Below, piece after piece: positions 1 through 6,726 of a stretch of DNA of 44,578 nt. Under the pieces are notes generated by a model. It searched no databases. It saw only the letters and a program-made list of their open reading frames with translations, and was not told where the DNA came from. How positions within the stretch are numbered: position 1 is the first letter of the stretch; each line of letters starts with the position of its first letter. Source of the DNA: Candidatus Poribacteria bacterium (lineage in GTDB: Bacteria; Poribacteria; WGA-4E; WGA-3G); assembly GCA_012270795.1 (NCBI GenBank), contig JAAXHO010000194.1, positions 1 to 44,578 of the forward strand, in the 5' to 3' direction. The position numbers and the translations under genes are program-made.

Positions 1-161
1 GCTATGGCGATGGCAATGGCTATGGCAATGGCTATGGCTATGGCAATGGCTATGGCAATGGCTATGGCAATGGCAATGGCGATGGCTATGGCAATGGCTA
101 TGGCAATGGCTATGGCAATGGCAATGGCGATGGCGATGGCGATGGCGATGGCGATGGCTAG
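1..161 (+). CDS. Gly-X repeat protein, C-terminal part (continues from 44486-44578)
   Basis: The reading frame enters at base 3 and runs to a TAG at 159-161. It encodes only alternating glycine with Tyr, Asn or Asp, ending in a run of Gly-Asp pairs. The DNA is a pure GGCNAT hexanucleotide array. Its N-terminus is the frame starting at 44486, so the gene is split by the ends of the contig. Simply joining base 44578 to base 1 breaks the frame, but overlapping the last 8 bases with the first 8 (both GCTATGGC) restores it and gives about 81 residues. The true repeat number is unknown. No function is known to me; low-complexity Gly-Tyr/Asn/Asp chains are usually disordered. Confidence 0.8.
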   Translation, partial: YGDGNGYGNGYGYGNGYGNGYGNGNGDGYGNGYGNGYGNGNGDGDGDGDGDG

Positions 162-164
162 CTA

Positions 165-262
165 GTAAAAATTAATCCCCGTCAAATTGCCGCGCAATCT
201 TTCATGAAATAGTCGCTTTACGGCTTTATCCTATCGGGGATTAACAAACCAAGTATTAACCG
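165..262 (-). ncRNA. Candidate small RNA / structured 3' end of the repressor transcript
   Basis: A 10-bp perfect inverted repeat (172-181 with 235-244, CGGGGATTAA type) encloses 53 nt that contain smaller hairpins such as ATTGC/GCAAT. On the minus strand the outer stem is followed by five T residues (171-167), so it can act as the terminator of the repressor mRNA from 570. A GGTATAAT box on the minus strand at 269-276 could also start a separate RNA of roughly 95 nt here. The promoter has no good -35 box, so the independent RNA is a guess; the inverted repeat is certain. Confidence 0.35.
167..244 (-). terminator. Terminator of the repressor gene
   Basis: Arms at 235-244 and 172-181 pair perfectly over 10 bp. 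The minus-strand RNA then runs into a short U tract (171-167). It lies 33 bp downstream of the repressor stop codon. The loop is long and itself structured, so the efficiency is uncertain. Confidence 0.45.
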
Positions 263-276
263 TTGTGAATTATACC

Positions 277-570
277 TTACTTTCTCCTCTTGGTGTAAAA
301 CGTTATCGTATACTCATCATAGCCAATATCATCCAGCATAGCTTCTGTAGGCTTGCTTCGATGGTTCATTACATAACTTACCATTGGGGCGCTTATTCCC
401 CAGTGTTTAGCTGCATTCCGAGTAGCGCCACTATATGATTCACTATCCTTAGTTTTATAATTAGACTCCATAAATTCTTTAAGAACATCTTCTATAAATT
501 CATAATCCATGTGTGAATCTTCGGATTCTTCGATTAACTCACAAATTTTCAGATACATGTCAGCACTCAT
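277..570 (-). CDS. XRE/Cro-like repressor (HTH), 97 aa
   Basis: A small protein whose middle contains a helix-turn-helix-like stretch (AAKHWGISAPMVSYVMNHRS, about residues 53-72), followed by a short acidic helix and a basic tail ending KRRK. It is transcribed divergently from the early gene at 690, the classic arrangement of a phage repressor and its early promoter. A Shine-Dalgarno AAGGAGAG lies at 573-580 and an extended -10 (TGGTATAAT) ends at 589. It probably binds the 25-bp palindromes at 614-638, 40094-40118 and 43961-43985. With no integrase in the window it need not mean lysogeny; it could be a Cro-like timer. HTH assignment is by eye. Confidence 0.65.
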   Translation of the reverse strand: MSADMYLKICELIEESEDSHMDYEFIEDVLKEFMESNYKTKDSESYSGATRNAAKHWGISAPMVSYVMNHRSKPTEAMLDDIGYDEYTITFYTKRRK

Positions 571-588
571 ATTCTCTCCTTTTTGTTA

Positions 589-597
589 ATTATACCA
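589..597 (-). promoter_or_regulatory. Extended -10 promoter for the repressor gene
   Basis: The minus strand reads TGGTATAATTAAC here: a perfect TATAAT with an upstream TG. No clear -35 is seen. The same TGGTATAATT box also precedes 35369 and 43551 on the minus strand, so it may be a shared promoter class of this phage. Confidence 0.6.
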
Positions 598-613
598 TAA
601 TCAATTTAATAAT

Positions 614-658
614 TTCGTTAACTTTTACCATTTACAAATATTATTCAGTGTGTAAAAT
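614..658 (+). promoter_or_regulatory. Early rightward promoter with repressor operator (site A)
   Basis: A -35 TTTACA (631-636) and -10 TAAAAT (653-658) with a 16-bp spacer precede the gene at 690. The -35 is the right arm of an imperfect palindrome: left arm TTCGTTAAC (614-622), 7-bp spacer, right arm ATTTACAAA (630-638). The same layout recurs at 40094-40118 on the minus strand and 43961-43985. A repressor bound here would cover the -35 box. A related half-site GTTAATTATACC lies at 585-596 over the repressor's own -10, which would allow autoregulation. Confidence 0.65.
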
Positions 659-689
659 GGAAGTCACAAATCAAAACCTGGAGAGAAAT

Positions 690-890
690 ATGGCTACTGT
701 AAGAACAAATCCAGAAGATCGAAAACGAGAGATGAACGATCACCACAACAGAGTTCAATCGGTATTTGAAGTGTCAGATGATATACCAGATCTACTCCTT
801 GAACGCTCAAAGCGCCGAAGCTTCGAAGAATACCAAAAACTTTCACCCAGAGAAAAACAACAAATCATGAAGGATGCTTTCAATGACTAA
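690..890 (+). CDS. Small charged early protein, 66 aa
   Basis: First gene of the rightward operon. The start is the ATG at 690 behind a strong CTGGAGAGAAAT ribosome site; the longer frame upstream runs through the promoter and is not credible. The protein is hydrophilic, rich in Arg, Glu and Asp, with a predicted C-terminal helix around SPREKQQIMKDAF. I do not recognise a family. The ribosome site is nearly identical to that of 39717-40046, which shares the same promoter. Being the first gene under a repressor suggests an immediate-early role. Confidence 0.7.
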   Translation: MATVRTNPEDRKREMNDHHNRVQSVFEVSDDIPDLLLERSKRRSFEEYQKLSPREKQQIMKDAFND

Positions 891-1299
891 TCAACTTAAA
901 AAAATAAGCATTGTATTATCAATTGCCGCTATTACTGGATGCATGAGAGACGCTCAAGTTGCATCAAAAAATCTCTCTAAGGCTGCCGATATGTTCGAAA
1001 TACAACGAAGAACTGTATTCTACAACGGCATAACTGGAGAATTTATGCTTACTATGGAAGGAAGATGCTCTATCAAGGATCAAAATAGACAACTTGAGGT
1101 TACTTGCAAGACTGGACCTAATTTATTCAAAAAACACTTTTTAGGTTTATCAGATAATGTAACCTATTTTTCAGAACAAATAGAAAGCCAGAATGTTAGT
1201 GTTTATCACAATCGTATCATTTGGAAACCTCAAAGCATTCTTCCAAATATAGATATTAATGGGTCTATGACTGATCTTCAACAAACAATGACCAAATAA
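883..1299 (+). CDS. Phage beta-sandwich lipoprotein
   Basis: It starts at the ATG at 883, behind AAGGATG, overlapping the previous stop. A type II signal peptide is plain: basic MTNQLKK, a hydrophobic stretch, then the lipobox ITGC, so the mature protein should be lipid-anchored in the cell envelope. The rest (FEIQRRTVFYNGITG, EVTCKTG, KKHFLGLSDNVTYF) matches my memory of the small phage beta-sandwich lipoproteins found in early operons of many phages. Their role is not settled; because they sit in the envelope early in infection, superinfection control is an inference only. Confidence 0.75.
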   Translation: MTNQLKKISIVLSIAAITGCMRDAQVASKNLSKAADMFEIQRRTVFYNGITGEFMLTMEGRCSIKDQNRQLEVTCKTGPNLFKKHFLGLSDNVTYFSEQIESQNVSVYHNRIIWKPQSILPNIDINGSMTDLQQTMTK

Positions 1300-1310
1300 G
1301 GATTATTTCC

Positions 1311-2090
1311 ATGACTGATAATTTACAAATATGGAACCATGCCGAGAAGATCGATCCGGCTTATTGTAAGCCCGATAACAATGGAGGATATAGCTCACTA
1401 TCCCTTAGTGGATATTGGATGATAAAGAAGCTGACAGAACTGTGGGGGCCTATTGGCGATAGATGGGGATATAAGATACTTGAAGAACGCAAAGACGAGG
1501 GACAACCAATATATCATATTCCCTCACTGGCATCTGATAAACCATTCCAATTAACTAACCAGATAACATTAACCATCAAGTTGGAGCTTTACTATCCTGG
1601 TCCTTCAGGAGAGAAAGCAACAGTAGTTAATTATGGACATACAAAATATATTTATCAGCTTAACAATGGGAAAGTTAAGACAGACGAAGAAGCACCTAAA
1701 AAGTCCCTCACAGACGCCCTTAAGAAATGCATGTCAATGCTTGGTGTGGCTGGCGCTGTTTATCTTGGTGAATATGACAATAAAGATTATATGGATGTTG
1801 TTGCCACTGAGTTCGATATTGAAAAGCAAGAAGAGAAAGAAGCAATTATTGATGATAAAGTCAAAGAGGTAAAAAGTCTCGTTACGAGCAATGTTAAAGC
1901 CATCAATGAAGCTCCAAATCCTAATGCATCCTATGTAATTTATCAGTCAATCTTGAAAACATTAAGAATGAAAATGAAAATAACTTCTTTAAATGATGTT
2001 TGTTCGAAAGGAATAGCGAAAATAGAAGATACATACACCAAGAAACAATTACAGTTTAAGGAAGCATCTAATGCCACAACTAATAAATAA
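1311..2090 (+). CDS. Putative ssDNA-annealing/recombination protein
   Basis: The N-terminal 165 residues carry blocks that I associate with phage Rad52-superfamily-like annealing proteins: WGPIGDRWGYKILEER (about 46-61), an aromatic beta-rich middle, and KKSLTDALKKCMSMLGVAG (about 130-148) followed by VYLGEYDN. The C-terminal third is a charged helical tail. It sits just before a Gp157-like gene and upstream of nuclease genes, in agreement with a recombination/replication module. The family is assigned from memory of these motifs; an alternative is an uncharacterised DUF of the same genomic context. Confidence 0.6.
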   Translation: MTDNLQIWNHAEKIDPAYCKPDNNGGYSSLSLSGYWMIKKLTELWGPIGDRWGYKILEERKDEGQPIYHIPSLASDKPFQLTNQITLTIKLELYYPGPSGEKATVVNYGHTKYIYQLNNGKVKTDEEAPKKSLTDALKKCMSMLGVAGAVYLGEYDNKDYMDVVATEFDIEKQEEKEAIIDDKVKEVKSLVTSNVKAINEAPNPNASYVIYQSILKTLRMKMKITSLNDVCSKGIAKIEDTYTKKQLQFKEASNATTNK

Positions 2091-2622
2091 ACATCTATAT
2101 GAGATTGCTGATTCCTTCAAAGACATCTATCAGATGATTGATGACAATGAGTTATCAGAGGAAGATGTAGCTGACCATATCGAAGCATTAGATATTGAAT
2201 TTAAGCTCAAGGCTGAACAGGTAGCTTTAGTTATAAAAAATCTTACTCCTATGCAAGATTATGCAAAGCAAGAATCTGACAGGCTTAAAGAACGTTCTGC
2301 CTCTCTTAAGGCAAAGCAAGAATGGCTAAAAATATATCTTGTTAATTGCATGGCTAAAGTTGGAGAAACAAAAATAAAAGGTGACTTATTGACGATTACT
2401 TCGTGTCAAGGAAAGGAATACCCTAAGATAGATAACGAAGAAGAATTGCCTGATGAACATGTTAAATATGAAGTGGTTAGTAAGATTGACAAAAAAGGGT
2501 TACTAAAATCTCTTCAAGAGGAAAGAGCAGCTATCGAGGAAAATCCAGACTATGATGCTGATAATGAATTGATAAAAGGGGCTCATATTGAAAGAGCTGA
2601 TAATTACTTGAGGATATCATAA
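2071..2622 (+). CDS. Siphovirus Gp157-like protein
   Basis: 183 residues, starting 20 bp inside the end of the previous gene. The pattern fits the Gp157 family: an N-terminal helix with MIDDNELSEEDVADHIEAL, a coiled-coil centre (about 35-95), then the beta-rich C-terminus (KIKGDLLTIT, DEHVKYEV, DKKGLLKSLQE). The family is common beside phage recombination genes. The original Gp157 was linked to resistance of its host to phage; the molecular role is not known to me. Confidence 0.75.
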   Translation: MPQLINKHLYEIADSFKDIYQMIDDNELSEEDVADHIEALDIEFKLKAEQVALVIKNLTPMQDYAKQESDRLKERSASLKAKQEWLKIYLVNCMAKVGETKIKGDLLTITSCQGKEYPKIDNEEELPDEHVKYEVVSKIDKKGLLKSLQEERAAIEENPDYDADNELIKGAHIERADNYLRIS

Positions 2623-2897
2623 TGGAAGACGGTAAAATATGCACTAAATGCAATAAATGGAAGCCTTATAGTGAATTCAATAAAAAAGAGGAGAGATCGA
2701 AGGATGGCTATAGAAGTGATTGTAAATCATGCCAAAGTGAATGGTTTAGGACAGTGTATTGGCCTAAGCATAGAGAAGAATATAACCGAACAAGAAATTC
2801 CAAAAGGTCAAGAAAACCTTTAACTGAAGGTCAAGAATTGATTAATAGAAAAATAACAACCAAAGCTGAAAAAATCATTAACGGGTCCTGGAGATAA
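2622..2897 (+). CDS. Zinc-ribbon protein, HNH-nuclease N-terminal type
   Basis: Starts on the A of the previous TAA stop (TAATG). It has two CxxC pairs: CTKC (7-10) and CKSC (34-37), with WKPYSEF between them, a zinc finger usually seen in front of HNH nuclease domains. The rest is a basic tail with no HNH residues. It is therefore either a stand-alone DNA-binding finger or the remnant of an HNH gene that lost its catalytic half. Confidence 0.6.
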   Translation: MEDGKICTKCNKWKPYSEFNKKEERSKDGYRSDCKSCQSEWFRTVYWPKHREEYNRTRNSKRSRKPLTEGQELINRKITTKAEKIINGSWR

Positions 2898-2902
2898 TAT
2901 GA

Positions 2903-3067
2903 ATGACTAATCTAATAGGAGGAATAATATCAGGTGTGATGCTTGGGTTTATAATAGTTGAGGAAGTATATGACATAACTAATTTGATCTCTCTTAGGGA
3001 TCAATGCGAACAAAGTATTACAAGAAGCCAACAATGCAAAATGGTATTTATACCAGAAACCGAATAG
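2903..3067 (+). CDS. Small membrane protein, 54 aa
   Basis: ATG at 2903 behind GGAG with 9-bp spacing, stop TAG at 3065. One hydrophobic segment near the N-terminus (IGGIISGVMLGFIIV) is followed by a hydrophilic tail with two Cys. It fills the gap between two neighbours exactly as in a tightly packed operon. Function unknown. Confidence 0.5.
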   Translation: MTNLIGGIISGVMLGFIIVEEVYDITNLISLRDQCEQSITRSQQCKMVFIPETE

Positions 3068-3077
3068 GATAATTAAT

Positions 3078-3290
3078 ATGAAAGACATATCAAAAGCTGG
3101 TGTAAGGCAATGTGACTTGGCACCTTATTCTAATACTACTTTGTCGTCATTGGTTGATAGGCCAACTATCGGTATTGATTGGGCATCTCCAGAAGGAGAT
3201 AAAAGTTGTGAGATTGAAATAAAACCGGAACCTGAATTTCTTGAAAAAAAGATTGAAGAAACTTTCAGGATATTAGGAATAGAGGAGTAA
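3078..3290 (+). CDS. Hypothetical acidic protein, 70 aa
   Basis: Small soluble acidic protein with no family I recognise; the C-terminal half has a Glu/Lys-rich helix (PEFLEKKIEETFRIL). Ribosome site AGGAT upstream. It lies between two tiny membrane peptides in the rightward operon. Confidence 0.55.
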   Translation: MKDISKAGVRQCDLAPYSNTTLSSLVDRPTIGIDWASPEGDKSCEIEIKPEPEFLEKKIEETFRILGIEE

Positions 3291-3294
3291 GTTA

Positions 3295-3384
3295 ATGGAA
3301 TGCGTAGACTTAGATATGTTCGGGGTTTGTATATTTCTATCAGCTTTTTCATGGGCTATGGCATATGTCATAGTAAATAGATAA
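3295..3384 (+). CDS. Tiny membrane peptide, 29 aa
   Basis: ATG at 3295 preceded by GAGGAG; TAA at 3382-3384 overlaps the next start (TAATG). After an acidic MECVDLD it is almost entirely one hydrophobic segment (VCIFLSAFSWAMAYVIV). Coupled stop-start and the good ribosome site are the support; function unknown. Confidence 0.45.
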   Translation: MECVDLDMFGVCIFLSAFSWAMAYVIVNR

Positions 3385-3851
3385 TGACTAAAGCAAAAAA
3401 ACAACCAAAACAAAAGGTACTGTTAGCCGCAGTACCTAATACATACGAGGGTCTTCAATGTTGGTGCCCGGTCGATGTCCAAGATGAGAATATATTACGA
3501 GATAGGAGGGTAATAGAGGGTTTTGTCAGTGTAGATAGTCGAAGTCTTGAGCAGAATGCATTATGGGCTGTTTGGTACTCTCAAATAGCAAAGCATATGG
3601 GGCAGACTGTCATAGAAGCAAAGTCATTTTGTAAGCTTCACTTTGGAATTCCTTTGCTGCGTGAACAAGATGCAGAGTTTAAGTTACTTTATGACGGCCA
3701 GATAAAGAAAAATATCACTTATGAGGCAAAGCTTAAATTGATGGAATTAATCAAAGTAAGCAGTCTTTTAAGCAAGCACAATGGAAAGAAATATCAATCA
3801 GCCATTCAACAGCACTTTTCTGAGAATGGGTTAATTTTGGAGGTTTTGTAA
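3384..3851 (+). CDS. NinB-like recombination protein (putative)
   Basis: 155 residues. The block SRSLEQNALWAVWYSQIAKHMG (about 52-73) resembles the 'SLDQN...W' motif of phage NinB/Orf-type recombination mediators, although the total sequence is divergent and the N-terminus is different. Its place among annealing protein, Ref-like and VRR-type nucleases supports a DNA-metabolism role. It could also be an unrelated DUF with a similar motif. Confidence 0.5.
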   Translation: MTKAKKQPKQKVLLAAVPNTYEGLQCWCPVDVQDENILRDRRVIEGFVSVDSRSLEQNALWAVWYSQIAKHMGQTVIEAKSFCKLHFGIPLLREQDAEFKLLYDGQIKKNITYEAKLKLMELIKVSSLLSKHNGKKYQSAIQQHFSENGLILEVL

Positions 3852-3852
3852 C

Positions 3853-3948
3853 TTGGAACAATTAAAGACTTTGATAGTAATAGTAGCGGGAACCGTTATC
3901 GGTTTCTTAATCGTAGTAGGTGTAACAATAGGGTTATTAATACAATGA
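3853..3948 (+). CDS. Tiny membrane peptide with TTG start, 31 aa
   Basis: TTG at 3853 lies 9 bp after GGAGG (3838-3842), and the TGA at 3946-3948 overlaps the next ATG at 3945. The peptide is a single transmembrane segment (VIVAGTVIGFLIVVGVTIGL). Translation from TTG is inferred from the strong ribosome site and the exact fit into an otherwise empty gap. Confidence 0.4.
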   Translation: MEQLKTLIVIVAGTVIGFLIVVGVTIGLLIQ

Positions 3949-4133
3949 AATCTTATGAAAAATTCAGCGAAGAAGTAAGGCAGTTAATTCATAGAAGTGT
4001 AGTTGGTGAGGATTTTCCAAACAAGAGACTTAGCTTCATTAAAGACAGGGAGGAAAAAGTAACTAGAATTTTTATTGACGGCGAATTTACAAAAGATCAA
4101 CTTATGATGATATTAGGAGGTTTTGATAGATGA
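3945..4133 (+). CDS. Hypothetical protein, 62 aa
   Basis: Soluble charged protein beginning MKSYEKFSEEVRQLIHRS. It overlaps the preceding tiny peptide (ATGA) and the next gene by 4 bp, so it is likely translated by coupling. Not recognised. Confidence 0.6.
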   Translation: MKSYEKFSEEVRQLIHRSVVGEDFPNKRLSFIKDREEKVTRIFIDGEFTKDQLMMILGGFDR

Positions 4134-5644
4134 AATCAATATTATTTACAGCATTAATACTAATCAGCTCGCTTTCACATTCGAAAGCATATTTGGAGGC
4201 CAGCAGGACCGAGTGTTTCAGCCCCTGTCCGGTAGTTTTCAGCGGCGTAAAGACAGAAGGTCCAGAGCATATCAAATTCAAGGAGTATGGCTACTTTTTT
4301 GACTTTGGAGATGACTCACTGGCCGTTCATAGTGTAACTGGGTTACCTAGCAATGAGCAAGCTGGAGGCCCTGTAGCATCCCATACTTTCATCTGCGAGG
4401 AGGGTATTTGTAAGTTTAATGTTCTTCTTAAAGTATTCTTCCAGGATGATACTGAGTCGGCCGATACTTTAGAAGTTACCGTATACTCACCTCAAGCTTA
4501 TTTTAGCGCTTCTGATACTATCTGCGTCTCAACCTCTGGAAACTTCGAAGGGTGCCCAAATGGCGCCTCTGAGAGCACTACTATGCCTCCTCTAAATGGA
4601 TATAACAGAAAGCGTGTCCTCCTTAAGCGCGGGGACAAATTCCCAAAGAGCTGCATACAGTACGGTCAGCACAATGTATTGATCGAGCCTTTTGGTGATC
4701 CGTCATTGCCACGGCCTGAATTCCTGGAGGCTGTTAGTATTGGCGTTAGCAGTCATTGCGGCAAGAAAGACCCAAATTCAGATGCAGAGATAGCCAGATA
4801 TGGAAATCCCTGGATATCTAATATCACTGTTACTGGAATCAGAACTCCATTTATCAATTATGGCATGTCGTTTGCTCATTTGTCAGCGCATGATATCGAT
4901 ATGGACTATTATAACCAGGATTTTGGCGGTCAGTTTACTATTACCAGTATTGGAAACTGGTGCGAAAAAACTGAGAAGATATCTTGTTCTAAAGTTCCTT
5001 ATCCTCTAGGAGCATATCTCAGTAATGTGAAAATTATTGGATCAGAGAATAGTTATCCTGGACTTAATATAAATGGCTTGAATTGTCCTCTCACAAGCTG
5101 GGTTGGGATTCAAAATGTGAAAGCATTCAATTCATGGTCTCATAACTTTAGAATGGAGGGATTTAGGTTTATGTCAATAAGTCATAGCGACTTTAGAGGC
5201 CATCACCACAATAAAGGCAATAAAGTAGCTATTACTGCGCGTACCTGTGGGTATTCGATGGACGATCCTCTAGAACTAGAGTACCGAAAAGATAAAGAAG
5301 ACAATGATCCGGCATCTAGGTACATTGTTGTCGCCGATACTCATATGGGCAGTTCTGATTCCACTCATTCCACATGGCGTTTACATTTAGGGCCAACCAA
5401 TTCTGAGGTTGCTGAGACCGTTATCGATGGTATTGTAGAAAGGGTTACATTCACCAAACCTGCCGCATCAGATGCGCCACATATGGGCCTCAATGGATTA
5501 TGGCTTACCGCTAGAGATAATAAATATGATGAAGGTGTTCAGCAATGCATTGTTATGAATCCGGGTGCTAATCCAGTCCATGGAGAGATAGACTGCAATG
5601 GTAATATTCCCGTTATTGAAGCTAGAAATGGGTGTGAGAGGTAA
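4130..5644 (+). CDS. Secreted PKD-like plus beta-helix protein, 504 aa
   Basis: A clear signal peptide (MKSILFTALILISSLSHSKA) is followed by a PKD-like Ig fold (about 20-115, with YFFDFGDD and ASHTF) and then roughly 390 residues in the style of a right-handed parallel beta helix (NITVTGIRT, LSNVKIIGSENS, ISHSDFRGHHHNKGNKV). About 20 Cys suggest disulfides in the periplasm or outside the cell. It is by far the largest gene in the early block, and differs from its neighbours by being exported. Polysaccharide binding or cleavage is the usual job of such folds, but no catalytic residues are identified. Confidence 0.7.
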   Translation: MKSILFTALILISSLSHSKAYLEASRTECFSPCPVVFSGVKTEGPEHIKFKEYGYFFDFGDDSLAVHSVTGLPSNEQAGGPVASHTFICEEGICKFNVLLKVFFQDDTESADTLEVTVYSPQAYFSASDTICVSTSGNFEGCPNGASESTTMPPLNGYNRKRVLLKRGDKFPKSCIQYGQHNVLIEPFGDPSLPRPEFLEAVSIGVSSHCGKKDPNSDAEIARYGNPWISNITVTGIRTPFINYGMSFAHLSAHDIDMDYYNQDFGGQFTITSIGNWCEKTEKISCSKVPYPLGAYLSNVKIIGSENSYPGLNINGLNCPLTSWVGIQNVKAFNSWSHNFRMEGFRFMSISHSDFRGHHHNKGNKVAITARTCGYSMDDPLELEYRKDKEDNDPASRYIVVADTHMGSSDSTHSTWRLHLGPTNSEVAETVIDGIVERVTFTKPAASDAPHMGLNGLWLTARDNKYDEGVQQCIVMNPGANPVHGEIDCNGNIPVIEARNGCER

Positions 5645-5648
5645 TAAA

Positions 5649-5840
5649 ATGACAGAAGAACAATATATATGCGCCTCTAATAGAGTAAAGGTTACTCATG
5701 CTAAAAACCTAATAAAAGATGTGTTGCCGGGAGAAAATTATGGAATAAGCGAAAATGTCCATAAAACTTTATTAAAAGCATTATCAACTTGTGAAAGGGT
5801 GCTGTTTGACTCATATGAGATCACCAACGAAGAAAGATAA
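5649..5840 (+). CDS. Hypothetical protein, 63 aa
   Basis: ATG at 5649 after GAGAGG; the longer upstream frame overlaps the end of the secreted protein and lacks a ribosome site. Helical, mildly basic, with KVTHAKNLIKDVLPG. Not recognised. Its 3' end overlaps the Ref-like nuclease. Confidence 0.55.
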   Translation: MTEEQYICASNRVKVTHAKNLIKDVLPGENYGISENVHKTLLKALSTCERVLFDSYEITNEER

Positions 5841-6120
5841 AGAGAGATTCAACAAACTGTACGACTTAGGATGTATAGTTTGTCTTCATCACTTCGATAC
5901 GTTTACACCTTGTGCAGTACACCATATGGAGGGACAAACGAAACCAGGATGTCATCAATTAACTATCCCTCTATGCGGCCCACATCACCAAATACCAAGC
6001 AATAACGGCGAATGGGTATCTAGGCATGGAGATGGACGAAAAGCTTTTGAGAGAGAATATGGAAGCGAACAGGAGCTTCTGGAAATAACTAATAGGATGA
6101 TTGGATATGAAACAATTTGA
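5815..6120 (+). CDS. Ref-like RecA-dependent HNH nuclease (putative)
   Basis: 101 residues from the ATG at 5815; a GTG 24 bp earlier is possible. The zinc/HNH pattern fits the P1 Ref family: CIVC (20-23), CAVHHMEG (33-40), the KPGCHQLTIPLC run (43-54), then GPHH (55-58), and the C-terminal FEREYGSEQELL. In P1, Ref is a nuclease that needs RecA filaments; here it sits in the recombination operon. Catalytic His residues of the HNH core appear to be present. Confidence 0.75.
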   Translation: MRSPTKKDKERFNKLYDLGCIVCLHHFDTFTPCAVHHMEGQTKPGCHQLTIPLCGPHHQIPSNNGEWVSRHGDGRKAFEREYGSEQELLEITNRMIGYETI

Positions 6121-6208
6121 GAGAAATATTGCCAAAGCTAATTACCACTTTAAAGAAGCATTGGAAGCTATTAGATATCTTCGACTACTGAGGTTGCAAA
6201 ATGCCTAA
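6107..6208 (+). CDS. Tiny basic protein, 33 aa
   Basis: ATG at 6107 overlaps the end of the Ref-like gene and its TAA (6206-6208) overlaps the next start at 6201. One amphipathic basic helix (KANYHFKEALEAIRYLRLLR). It is supported only by its fit between genes. Confidence 0.35.
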   Translation: MKQFERNIAKANYHFKEALEAIRYLRLLRLQNA

Positions 6209-6395
6209 AAAAATACAAGACCAACTTATGAAATTTGACCCTCAAACTGGTGAAGAAAAACCTTATCCCTCTCATGCACAGCAATATAGAGAATATCATG
6301 GACTGACCGCTTGGATATTTAACCCATGGACAGGTAATCCAAGAGATCCACGTGATATAGGATCAGATGTTCAATTTGTTGGAACTAAAAAATAG
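6201..6395 (+). CDS. Hypothetical protein, 64 aa
   Basis: Small Pro/Trp-containing protein (TAWIFNPWTGNPRDPRDIG). Start ATG at 6201; stop TAG overlaps the GTG start of the nuclease downstream, suggesting coupling. Not recognised. Confidence 0.55.
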   Translation: MPKKIQDQLMKFDPQTGEEKPYPSHAQQYREYHGLTAWIFNPWTGNPRDPRDIGSDVQFVGTKK

Positions 6396-6655
6396 TGCCT
6401 AGACGCCGAAAGGACCGCGTAGATTCCAACCAGGCTGAGATAGTCAAGGATCTTCGGAAACTTGGCTATTCAGTAATTCCTGGCCATGATGACATTCTGG
6501 TAGGAAAGAATGGAAGAACTTATTGGTTCGAGCTAAAAGAAAATAGTAAATCAAAGCTACAGCCATCTCAAGAAGAACTATTAGAAGAATATCAAGGCCA
6601 CTACAAAATAGTCTGGAGCCTGGATATGATTCTGGAAGATATAAAGAATAATTGA
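6395..6655 (+). CDS. VRR-NUC-like nuclease, 86 aa
   Basis: A compact restriction-endonuclease fold: N-terminal helix SNQAEIVKDLRKLGY, then DDILVGKNGRTYWFELKEN (32-50), in which an Asp and the ExK (E46, K48) are the expected metal-binding residues of VRR/Holliday-junction-resolvase-type nucleases. Translation from GTG at 6395, overlapping the previous TAG. In phages such proteins process replication or recombination intermediates. Confidence 0.7.
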   Translation: MPRRRKDRVDSNQAEIVKDLRKLGYSVIPGHDDILVGKNGRTYWFELKENSKSKLQPSQEELLEEYQGHYKIVWSLDMILEDIKNN

Positions 6656-6688
6656 AATACGACTTTCATAATAAGCATGTTAGAATAG

Positions 6689-6716
6689 TTCCTTGACATT
6701 AATTATTTTTAAGGAA
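6689..6716 (+). promoter_or_regulatory. Inverted repeat before the secreted protein gene
   Basis: TTCCTT (6689-6694) and AAGGAA (6711-6716) can form a hairpin, and the right arm is also the ribosome site of 6727. Folding would hide the ribosome site. A TTGACA at 6693-6698 has no matching -10 downstream. Confidence 0.3.
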
Positions 6717-6726
6717 ACAACAAAGA

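Noticed and set aside
1-161. CRISPR array or satellite repeat
   Set aside because: The 6-bp periodicity is coding (Gly-X), without spacers.
172-244. tRNA-like gene on the minus strand
   Set aside because: Length and outer stem are suggestive, but there is no T-arm consensus, D-arm or 3' end.
277-570. Evidence for lysogeny (repressor plus attachment site)
   Set aside because: No integrase, excisionase or att-like repeat was found; the repressor alone does not show a temperate lifestyle.
6693-6698. TTGACA as -35 of a promoter for 6727
   Set aside because: No -10 box at a usable distance downstream.
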